From Bolinopsis microptera (Eukaryota > Ctenophora > Tentaculata > Lobata > Bolinopsidae), in contig NC_087075.1 of assembly GCF_026151205.1 (NCBI RefSeq), positions 2,323,359-2,387,358 on the forward strand: DNA of 64,000 bases, in the 5' to 3' direction. Shown one piece after another: positions 22,170-32,307 of this stretch. The notes beneath the pieces were generated by a model. That model saw only the letters and a list, made by a program, of their open reading frames with translations. It was not told where the DNA came from and ran no database searches. Positions within the stretch are counted from its first letter, which is position 1; every line of letters starts with the position of its first letter. The position numbers and the translations under genes are program-made.

Positions 22170-25100
22170 TTTTAAGAGTTTACTGTATTTGAGAGACAAT
22201 TCTCTGCAACTGAGCATGACTTCGATCTACATCTTGCAATTGTGGCTAAGATGTTGCCCATCTTTGATCTTTGCAGCAGCAGGTCGAGGTCAGAACTCCA
22301 AAGCTCTACGGCTGTATCTTGAGCAGATTACCGTACTTGAGATTCAGTATGGTGCACTAGTCAAAACGTTCAAGGTCGTAGGTCTGCACACAGTTCGATA
22401 TAATGAACACGAGTAGTCTGGTGTGTGGACAGACCTGTCGATCGAACAGCGACTAATGAAGGCTGCAAAGTCATCAGGGGGTTTGTCTGGAGGGAGAATG
22501 CGAACTCATGAATCTGCCCATAAGTCATGGACGGCAACCCTCAATCAAATGGCGTTGATAAACGAGAGTGTCGATGCTGCTTACAAATGGCGTTAATAAA
22601 CGAGAGTGTCGATGAAGCTATTGCAGACTTATCCAATAAAAGAACAACGACAAAAGCCTCTAGTGCTAATCACTCAGATCTTAGCAAATCTTCTGTACAG
22701 AAAAATATTGCAGTGTTTACCAAGCTGTTGTGTTGGTTTAAAGATACAGCTGATTTCGACGAATCTGAAGACAAGACTAAAATGCTATCGTACTCAACAG
22801 GTCTCATATCGCAGAAAGAGAAGAGTAATGTCAACCCAGAATATTGCATTTCAGTTGGTACTGCCCTCCAGAAAGAGCTGGATGGCAAAAGCTTTATCGA
22901 TAAGTTTCGAGTTAAAGGCAAAGTCGGAAACTTGACCCTTCTAAAGAGGACAGTGAGGGTGAACGAAAAAGACATTGTTATAGACTCATTGACAATTTTT
23001 AATCGGCTTGTCTTCGCACCTGAACGAGAGTCTACACTGGAGGAAAGCTTGCAAAATGAGCTCACAGCAATGCCGAATGCCGATGAGTCTTTTTAACAAT
23101 GAGCAGATGATGAGAAAGGCAAACAAGGCAGCCCTTGGGCAATACCTCAAGAATGTTGTTGATTGTACTGTGACATTTAGCAACCCATCCTCCCCATCAA
23201 TAATTGATGGTGGATGGCTACTCTATCAAGTTACCTCGTTCACAGGCTTTGAAACATACGGCGACATAGCTAATGAATACCTTAAGCTATACTAGTTCCG
23301 AAATCCGAACAGCGGAAAGTGATTGTTGTGTTTGATGGCTATGCCCGATCAACAAAAGATCATGAGCATCAGCGAAGAATCAAGGCATACTGCTCTGATA
23401 TAGCTATTAAAAGTACTACTGTGTGCACAGTTCCGATGAAAAAACTGTTCAGCAACTCAAAGAACAAGCATGAGCTTATAAAGCTTCTTTTGAACGTTTT
23501 TACATAACATGGAATTGAAGTACATGTAGCTACTGATGATGCTGATACCATGGTAGCTAGTAAAGCTTTGAACTTGTCCTTCTACGAAGATGTTGAGGTA
23601 AAAGCAGAGGATACTGATATACTTTGCCTCCTTATTCATCATTTTACTGAGAATCACAATGAAATTGTGATGACGACCAGAAACGGCTCACACTCGATCA
23701 GTAAAATAGTAAATGCTCTTGATGCCAACATAAAACGCATATTACTGTTTGTTCACAGTTTCTCAGGATGTGACACGGTCAGCAGTATACATGGCTTTGG
23801 TAAGGTGAAGATATAGGTTGGTTGGGAACCAGCTTTGTTTACTGGTTAATGTTTACTCAAGAATTTATACATACAATAATATACAATAATTATATACCTA
23901 AATCTGCTAATATAAAACCTAAATAACTCTAAAAAATATATACTCCACCGAAATTATGGACCTGGAAGTAAGATTAAATACATCAGCTTAATACACAAAT
24001 CAAAACAAAATTCTAGAAGACTGACAGTATATGATTTAGAAGCTTATCAAAAAAAATTAAAATCTTAGCGAACCAGGAATCCATAAATCCAAGCAAAACT
24101 CGGTCTTAACACATTTCAAACAACAATTTTGTCCACACTACATACTTTGCCTCCTTTTATGAAGTGTCTCTTATCTGGCTCGTCGTTCAATCTCTTCTTG
24201 AGTTCTAAAACAAGCTTTTGCTGTTCGGCACGTTCCTCTGGAGACCTATCTGGACTGATAAAAACTTTACTGAAACGTTCTGAGCTACGGAGATGCCTTG
24301 CTCTAGTCAAAATCTGCTGCACGATTGTGGAGCTCGTCAAAGTCACCTTAACAGGTCTGTCAGCCACTTGTTTCTTATCCTTGGGTTTGTTCAAACCAAT
24401 TCTGCTAGCTTCTATTTTTGGCTTTTCATTAAGTTCCAACAACACTTGAGCGACCTTGTCGCATAACAGCTCACCTTTCTCTTCTTTAATACCAAATAAC
24501 ATCAGATTCCGACTTCGGTCTCCTTCTGCCACAACATCCTTGATGACATTCTTCAAAATGTTTCTATCCGAATGCAACAAAGGACCTGCTGCTGAGGTTT
24601 TTGATGCCTGTACTGCGGCGCTGTATGTCTTCAACTCTGATTTCACAGTATCCTCGACTGATGCTACAACAACAGATTTCAAGTCATCAAGTTGCTTGTC
24701 TTTGGCAACTAGCAGCTCTTTCTGCAATACAACTACTGTCCCCTGATTGTCAATTACATCGGAGTGCAATTTCTGATTATATTTCTCTAGCTGATTAATG
24801 TACAACGACTGTCTATACATAACTTTTAACGCAGCGTTAAGACTCTGAGCCATGACTTCCCTGGAGATTTCTCTTTTACCACTGAAACTCTGAACTGCAC
24901 ACGCGTTAACATGATCTACTTTAGCAAGCCCAAGAGTTTTCCGGATCCATTCAGCTGCATCATCTTTCACTTCATCAAGCTTATAAGCCACGTATTTCTC
25001 CGATTTATACATCACACAACCACGGCACCGGTTAAACAAGCAAGTCTTATCAACGTAATGATAAGTAACTGATAAGCGAGCACAAACGTATTGAAAAGTG

Positions 25101-25681
25101 TAATTACTGAACTGACAGAAAAAGGCAGTTTCTTTTCATGAGGAGGGTCATTTAGCATCATTACTCTCTGTGAGAGTTTCAACAAATGAAGTAATTGAAG
25201 CTGGCCTCTCCTTGTTTCAACATATTTATGGAGATAAAACCAAGGCACTTGAAACTCTCAGATTTCTCAGCTACAGTAGAATAATAGCAAAGAAAAAACT
25301 CAACCCATCAAGGCTACCACCGTCTACATCCTCTGCAACTGAGCATATATATTAAGATCATATCTTCAGTACCATAACTGGGTGACAATCGACACTGCAA
25401 GTCTAAATCCACTACATTATGGATGGGAGATGAGTTCTGAAGGATACTACCGGCCAATCCCGACTAAAGCTGCGATTGCTCCGGCAGGGATGCTCAACCT
25501 CATTTACTGCAATTGCTCGGTGGAGGTTGAGAACCCTTGTAAGTACTTAAGGTGTTCCTGCCGAAGGTATGGCTTTAGATGTCTACCTGCATGTGGCCAA
25601 TGTCATGGATTAAGTTGCACTAATGCACCCGAAAGACAGGACGATTCAGGAGAATCAAACAACTCTGAGGAAATGGGATAG
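22170..25681 (+). pseudogene. Broken transposon-associated gene: conserved N-terminal region, PIN-like domain, Cys-rich CXC-like tail
   Basis: Pieces of one protein appear in order but in changing frames. About 22,170-22,260 and 22,266-22,520 (AAAGRGQNSKALRLYL, then VWTDLSIEQRLMKAAKSSGG) have a frame change and a stop between them. They are followed by 22,527-23,096, 23,008-23,295 (GGWLLYQVTSF), 23,319-23,507 (VVFDGYARSTKDHEHQRR) and 23,550-23,816 (AEDTDILCLLIHHF, then FVHSFSGCDTVSSIHGFGK). The Asp positions in FDGY, DDADT and EDTD suggest a PIN/FEN-like nuclease fold; this is inference. After about 1.3 kb of inserted sequence with a minus-strand gene the protein resumes at 25,150-25,340 (EVIEAGLSLFQHIYGDKTKAL) and ends in the right arm with HYGWEMSSEGYYRPIP and CKYLRCSCRRYGFRCLPACG. 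Proteins of this layout are numerous in cnidarian and other invertebrate genomes; their function is not established as far as I know. This copy cannot encode a full protein. Confidence 0.7.
24116..25012 (-). CDS. LINE ORF1-like protein, second subfamily, antisense within the broken gene
   Basis: The open frame extends to 25,039 but the first in-frame ATG is at 25,012 (MYKSEKYVAYK), giving 298 residues. A coiled-coil region (about residues 75-130) precedes TYSAAVQAS and the globular domain with DRSRNLMLFGIKEEKGE, EKPKIEASRIGL, DRPVKVTLTSSTIVQQIL and ISPDRSPEERAEQQKL. It is clearly homologous to the product of 21,192-22,067 but diverged over the N-terminal third. It sits in sequence (about 23,820-25,145) that separates two parts of the broken gene, so it arrived there as an insertion. 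About 280 bp of AT-rich sequence follow its stop; no reverse transcriptase is present. Confidence 0.65.
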   Translation of the reverse strand: MYKSEKYVAYKLDEVKDDAAEWIRKTLGLAKVDHVNACAVQSFSGKREISREVMAQSLNAALKVMYRQSLYINQLEKYNQKLHSDVIDNQGTVVVLQKELLVAKDKQLDDLKSVVVASVEDTVKSELKTYSAAVQASKTSAAGPLLHSDRNILKNVIKDVVAEGDRSRNLMLFGIKEEKGELLCDKVAQVLLELNEKPKIEASRIGLNKPKDKKQVADRPVKVTLTSSTIVQQILTRARHLRSSERFSKVFISPDRSPEERAEQQKLVLELKKRLNDEPDKRHFIKGGKVCSVDKIVV

Positions 25682-26223
25682 CCAGAAGTGACCTAATAGT
25701 TGCCAATCAAAGACACCATGCTAATAATTCAGGACCTTTTTTTACAGAATTTGATGTGATATGTATATTATTTACTATACTAATATAAGGATCAATTGAC
25801 AATTGAAAGTAAATTTTAGAATTTGAATACTGATAACTAGACAATGTTTTAATTGTACAACAATTTTGCTAAATTTCCAAATTTAAGTAAAATTTCAAAA
25901 TTTTAGTAAATTTTTGAGAGGTTAGCCTATAAAAATGAAATTATCTCAATAAGTAAAGATCTAACGAACCTAAAACACTGATTCGCCCCACATAATGTCA
26001 CTATTGCGGTCATTTTGCACCCCCTATGGTGCTCCTGGGGGTCTTTATTACGATAGTTACGAGTTTTTCAAGTGTGGTCCTCAGGCTGACATACGCGCCT
26101 GAAGAAAATTGGCTGTAACTTTTTTTGCTCAACAGATCCAGTTTCAAAACTCTTTGGGGTGGTTCCTGACACTATGGACAACACATTCCTGTAAAAATCA
26201 GCTTGTCGCAAATTTTTCCCCAG
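25354..26223 (+). repeat. Right inverted-repeat arm
   Basis: Mirror of 20,193-21,072. It contains the last coding segment of the broken gene (to the stop at 25,679-25,681) and then about 540 bp of non-coding sequence shared by both arms. Confidence 0.88.
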
Positions 26224-26390
26224 ATGGTCCTGTATTAATGTTAATTGTCCCTAACTAAACCAGGTAATTAGCGGAGTGGGTCGTGGGAACACTAAGATAA
26301 GCTGAATTCAGCTGAGAGGTGCAACCAAATTCATTAACTTATAATTAAAATTATCACAAAATCATGATAACGAAAAGACTGCCCTCCACC

Positions 26391-26510
26391 GGGGGGGGGG
26401 GGGGGGGGGGCGATGGTGAAAAATGGTGAAAAATGGTGAATTTCCCTTTTATTTTGCCAATTCACCATAAAAAATGTTCACCATTTTTCACCATTTTTCA
26501 CCATTTCAAA
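26391..26510. repeat. G20 tract followed by an inverted repeat of ggtgaaaaat units
   Basis: Twenty G (26,391-26,410) run directly into three copies of atggtgaaa/aatggtgaa, then attttgccaattcacc, then the complementary array caccatttttcaccattttt ending at about 26,510. The two sides can pair as a hairpin. Confidence 0.85.
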
Positions 26511-28440
26511 TTGAAATTTTTCAAAATTTGGCAAAATTTTGTTTATAGCTAAATTAAATGATGTTGTTGTGATGTGTTGTAATGACATGATGTTTAACGT
26601 ATTATAATTCAGGTATTCAGATTATATTCCTCATGTTTTAATATTTTTACTGTACTCAATTATGCCTGACGAAATTACGAATTTGCCATATTTTTCAAAA
26701 CCCACACTTTGTAGCTAACAACTAAGTCTTGTCAGTCTTCTTTATTGAGTAGGGGGCGGTGAGTGATACAATTTACTGGTGCAGAAAATGATAAACATTT
26801 CATATTTGAAGTAAATGAATTATAATCTTCTTGAGTTCTTAATCATAATGATTAAAGAATAAATTCAGTTACCATAAACACATATTATACCTATCACAAA
26901 TGTCACAAGTTATTTTGTAGTTCAAGTGTTTCACTATTATATCTTATTAAGCTTATTAATTGCTTATTATTAAGCTTATTATCTCTTATAAAACTCATTA
27001 ATCATTAGTGTAACTTTAGATGGGGCATCGGCGGGGTTTGAGTCACCACAAAAAATGTTTAATTTTGATTCGATTATTCAAGTATGAGTATCGCCAAGTG
27101 CCCACAATGTGGGAAGGACAATTGTAGGATATTCTTCTTTTACATATTGAGTAATTGTGGGCTTTTTGAGGGGAGGCTATAAAATGGCCAAATATAACTT
27201 TAACGTAAACGACCCAATAATAATATTAAACGTAGAATGAAACTACTTAAAACTTATACAGATTCATGGTATCCTGTTTCAAGACGCTTGCTCCTGATTT
27301 TTAGCAACAATATCGACTGACCCCACGACGTTGTAATATAATTGTGGGTAGGCAATCACTTGATCTATAAGTTTTGAACGGTTGTTTGTAAAAATAATTA
27401 CATTCTACAAACATTATACGCTCCTACTATGCAATTACTAGCCTCTGGACTATATAATGGTGTTTCTGGACAGATAGATGGTGTATGATGCCCTCATGCT
27501 AATTTCAGCGATCTTCATGCAGGCATTCTTCTCTTTAGTGTTTACGTTCAGGTGGTTCATAAAGGTTTGGAGGCTGCAGTTGTAAATGCCTCGAACTCGA
27601 ACTCGAACTCGAACTGCTACTGTCTGGAGCTTGCAATCTCTTCTGTCAGCTGCTGATATCTCTTCATATTCTTTTCTCTTGATCAGCAAAGTTCTCTTCA
27701 TTCAGATGCACATTCTTCGCTTTATCTGAATAGATTACTACATCTGGTCTCAGTGGTATTACACTAATGTAATGTCTAACAATAAAGTTTATAAGTGCTA
27801 AAATTTCGAACTAGCGGACCATATTCGGAGGAGAAATTTGGGGCAGTTTTTTGCTTGGAAATACTGATTTAATCGAATTTTAATCACAAAATGACTCCCA
27901 ATAATATTCTTATGGAGAGTGTGGATAAATATTAAATATTTAAAATAATACAGGTTTGACTATGAAGTTGTGTCAATAATCATGTAAAGAATAATAGATA
28001 ACCTACAATCTTCGTTTGGTAAACCAATTTGGTATCTTTCCTCACATGTGTAGCCAAAATTACTCAATATGTAAAAGAAGAATATCCTACAATCTCTGTT
28101 TTATTAGTGAACTTGAATATCTTGCAACTTGTTAAGACCACATTAAAATGCTTTGATATAGACTTTACATCATGCCGGATGTACCTTCAAGAACTGATAG
28201 AAATTATGTATCTAAAAGAGAATGATGTAGAGGGGGATGATTAGTAGTTAGGAATCGGATCAATGTAGCAGAAAAAAGCAAACCCTAGCAAAGAGTGCAA
28301 GTGTTTTTATAACCAAATTCAGACAATTGTCTCGCCCATCGCCTAGCCTGACATTTTAGGGTTTTTAACCCCTATCACCCATGAACCGGGTGCTTCCGGA
28401 TTTATACCGAAACCCATATTGGAAGAAAACACCCGATCTA
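26511..28440. other. Unassigned repeat-rich sequence, no gene seen
   Basis: Contains an exact 36-base inverted pair beginning attgtaggatattcttctt at 27,119 and its complement ending at 28,099, which may be the ends of a roughly 1-kb element. Also present is a short ctcgaa microsatellite at 27,590-27,615. The small open frames here (27,450-27,701 minus, 28,029-28,244 plus) show no family features. Confidence 0.45.
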
Positions 28441-31400
28441 CAACATCAAAGCATATTTTCCTCCTCAGTCTTCCTCCTCCTCCTCTTCCTCCTCCTCCTT
28501 CTCCTTCTCAGTCCTCAGTCCTCCTCCTCTACAGGGTGTTTCGAGACTCGTGTCCAAATTTAAAATTTTAATTTTTAATTTAATGAAGGAGCAAGATGTC
28601 AAGAGTAACGTTGACGAGGGTTTACGATACACTGCCTACACAAAGTGCCTACACAACCTTCTTACAAAAGTGCTCTTTAAGGTCCTCCTCCTCCTGAGTG
28701 ATCCTCCTCCTCCTCAGCCCTCCTCCTCCTCCTCCTCCTGTGTCCTCCTCCTCCTCCTGAGTCCTCCTCCTCCTCCTCCTGAGTCCTTCTCCTCCTCCTC
28801 CTCAATTCTCCTCCTCAGTTCTCCTCCTCCTGGGTCCTCCTCCTCAGTCCTCCTGAGTCCTCCTCCTCATCAGTCCTCCTCCTCCTGAGTGCTCCTCCTC
28901 CTCCTCCTCATTCTCCTCCTCCTCAGTCCTCCTCCTCCTCAGTTCTCCTCCTCCTCCTCAGTCCTCCTCCTCCTCAGTTCTCCTCCTCCTCATCCTCCTC
29001 CTCAGTCCTCCTCAGTCCTCCTCCTCCTCTTGAGTCCTCCTCGTCCTCTTCAGTCCTCTTCCTCCTCCTCCTTCTCAGTCCTCAGTCCTCCTCCTCCTCT
29101 ACAGGGTGTTTCGAGACTCGTGTACAAATTTAAAATTTTAATTTTTAATTTTATGAAGGAGCAAGATGTCAAGAGAAACGTTGACGGCACCATTCGGCCC
29201 GAGGGTTTACGATACACTGCCTACACAAAGTGCCTACACAACCTTCTTACAAATAAGCTCTTTAAGGTTTTGTGGCAAGGGGAGGAAATATGTTTTGCCA
29301 TCATGTGTAGTGAAACGAGTCAGAAATCTCTACACATCTCCAGCAGGAAAATACAAAGACTTCTTAATGGATGTTTAATGGTTTGAAAGTCTGTTTTTGT
29401 CAAATACCGATGTAAAACTTTCTCATACAGACCAGGGGGTAACCAGGGGAAGCGATCCATAAATGGCATCCGTACGGCAAATATAAAGTGGTGTGTAGCG
29501 TTTATACACACGTTCGTAAAGTTATTCTGTTACACACAATTTTAAGCTTCTTTGTTAACAAAAGTCTCGCGATGTTAAGGAGAATATTTCAATTATTGTT
29601 ACTGCTCGCTGAGACCTATTGACGGGACAAATTTTCTTATTGTCTTGCTGGTTTGTAGACCAGCCTCATTATAGAGCTAGCTCCGTGAGGCTGTTCACCG
29701 CACGTACCAACAATTTATTGCATATTTTTTACACGCTAACCTAACCAGCTGATGGTCAAATTGATTATCATGACATTAACGTTATTTATAATGAATCTGG
29801 TTACTACATTAAACCCCAAATTAACGTGGAATTTGGACTGTCACAGTTCAAATTTGAATGAGCCGCCCTGTCAGGCTGTCAATACCTATTTAGGAGCTAG
29901 TCGGTTCGTAAATGTAAAAACCGCCGGATTTATGACTTGTGCCGGGTTCTAATAATGATCATAGTTCCATACCTCTGTAGCTATTCCCACGATAGAAATC
30001 CTATCTTCATTCACGGCCGTGATGAATGGATTTCATTCGAAGTCGAATCAATTCGGGCTAATCGTGATAGCATTAGCTGTGAGCTATTGTAAACCAATTG
30101 CTTCTCTTCACAATAACTCTCGGACGATTTACGTACTAAAGTTCGACAACTGAAGTTCGTGGTCATGTTTCTATACTACTATACCAATGAACGTTATAAA
30201 TTGGAGATCCTGGTGGAACCTACAGGTGGACATGACAAGGATAAAGTTTGACCCATTTCCCCGAGCTAACTGTCAATAAACTCATCCCCCTCATCCTGAG
30301 TCCTCCTCCTCCTCCTGAGTCCTCCCCCTCCTCCTGAGTCTTCCTCTTCCTCTTCAATCCTCTTCCTCCTCAGTCTTCCTCCTCCTCTTCCTCCTCCTCC
30401 TTCTCCTTATCAGTCCTCAGTCCTCCTCCTCTACAGGGTGTTTCGAGACTCTTGTCCAAATTTAAAATTTTAATTTTTAATTTAATGAAGGAGCAAGATG
30501 TCAAGAGTAACGTTGACGGCACCATTCGGCCCAAGGGTTTACGATACACTGCCTACAAAAAGTGCCTACACTCCTCCTCCTCCGCCTGAGTCCTCCTCCT
30601 CAATTCTCCTCCTCAGTTCTCCTCTTCCTCCTCCTGGGTCCTCCTCCTCAGTCCTCCTGAGTCCTCCTCCTCCTCATCAGTCCTCCTCCTCATCAGTCCT
30701 CCTCCTCATCAGTCCTCCTCCTCATCAGTCCTCCTCCTCATCAGTCCTCCTCCTCCTGAGTGCCCCTCCTCCTCCTCATTCTCCTCCTCATCAGTCCTCC
30801 TCCTCCTCCTCCTCCTCCTCCTCAGTCCTCCTTCTCCTCAGTTCTCCTCCTCTTCCTCAGTCTTCCTCAGTCCTCCTCCTCCTCCTGAGTCCTCCTCGTC
30901 CTCTTCAGTCCTCTTCCTCCCCTCCTCCTCCTCCTTCTCCTTCTCAGTCCTCAGTCCTCCTCCTCCTCTACAGGGTGTTTCGAGACTCGTGTACAAATTT
31001 AAAATTTTAATTTTTAATCTTATGAAGGAGCAAGATGTCAAGAGAAACGTTGATGGCACCATTCGGCCCGAGGGTTTACGATACACTGCCTACACAAAGT
31101 GCCTACAAAACCTTCTTACAAATGTGCTCTTTAAGGTTTTGTGGAAAGGGGAGGAAATATGTTTTGCCATCATATGTAGTGAAACGAATCAGAAATCTCT
31201 ACACATCTCCAACCGGAAAATACAAAGACTTCTTACCGGGAACAATTAACTCGCAGATTTAGTGCGTTTTAATGGATGTTTTATGGTTTTAAAGTCTGTT
31301 TTTGTCAAATACCGATGTAAAACTTTCTCATACAGACCAGGGGGTAACCAGGGGAAGCGATCCATAAATGGCATCCGTACGGCAAATATAAAGTGGTGTG

Positions 31401-32307
31401 TAGCGTTTATACACACGTTCGTAAAGTTATTCTGTTACACACAATTTTAAGCTTCTTTGTTAACAAAAGTCTCGCGATGTTATAAAGGAGAATATTTCGA
31501 CTAATGTTAATGTTCGCTGAGACCTATTGACGGGACAAATTTTCTTATTGTCTTGCTGGTTTGTAGACCAGCCTCATTATAGAGCTAGCCCTATGAGGCT
31601 GTTCACCGCACGTACCAACAATTTATTGCATATTTTTTACACGCTAACCTAACCAGCTGATGGTCAAATTGATTATCATGACATTAACGTTATTTATAAT
31701 GAATCTGGTTACTACATTAAACCCCAAATTAACGTGGAATTTGGACTGTCACAGTTCAAATTTGAATGAGCCGCCCTGTCAGGCTGTCAATACCTATTTA
31801 GGAGCTAGTCGGTTCGTAAATGTAAAATCCGCCGGATTTATGACTTGTGCCGGGTTCTAATAATGATCATAGTTCCATACCTCTGTAGCTATTCCCACGA
31901 TAGAAATCCTATCTTCATTCACGGCCGTGATGAATGGATTTCATTCGAAGTCGAATCAATTCGGGCTAATCGTGATAGCATTAGCTTTGAGCTATTGTAA
32001 ACCAATTGCTTCTCTTCACAATAACTCTCGGACGATTTACGTACTAAAGTTCGACAACTGAAGTTCGTGGTCATGTTTCTATACTACTATAGTTATACCA
32101 ATGAACGTTATAAATTGGAGATCCTGGTGGAACCTACAGGTGGACATGACAAGGATAAAGTTTGACCCATTTCCCCGAGCTAACTGTCAATAAACTCATC
32201 CCCCTCATTCTGAGTCCTCCTCCTCCTCCTGAGTCCTCCCCCTCCTCCTGAGTCTTCCTCTTCCTCTTCAATCCTCTTCCTCCTCAGTCTTCCTCCTCCT
32301 CTTCCTC

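Larger units (their letters stand above)
20193..26223. mobile_element. 6-kb element with about 0.88-kb terminal inverted repeats
   Basis: The left arm (20,193-21,072) and right arm (25,354-26,223) are inverted copies with only scattered differences (roughly 98 percent identical by eye). The outer ends read ctgggaaaaaatttgcga and tcgcaaatttttccccag. Between the arms are, left to right, an ORF1-like coding sequence (+), a broken PIN-like gene (+), an ORF1-like coding sequence (-), and the last part of the broken gene. Both arms contain the Cys-rich tail of that gene, so the left arm is an inverted copy of its 3' end. No transposase or integrase is recognised and no convincing target-site duplication was found, so the mechanism of movement is unknown. 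Confidence 0.8.
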
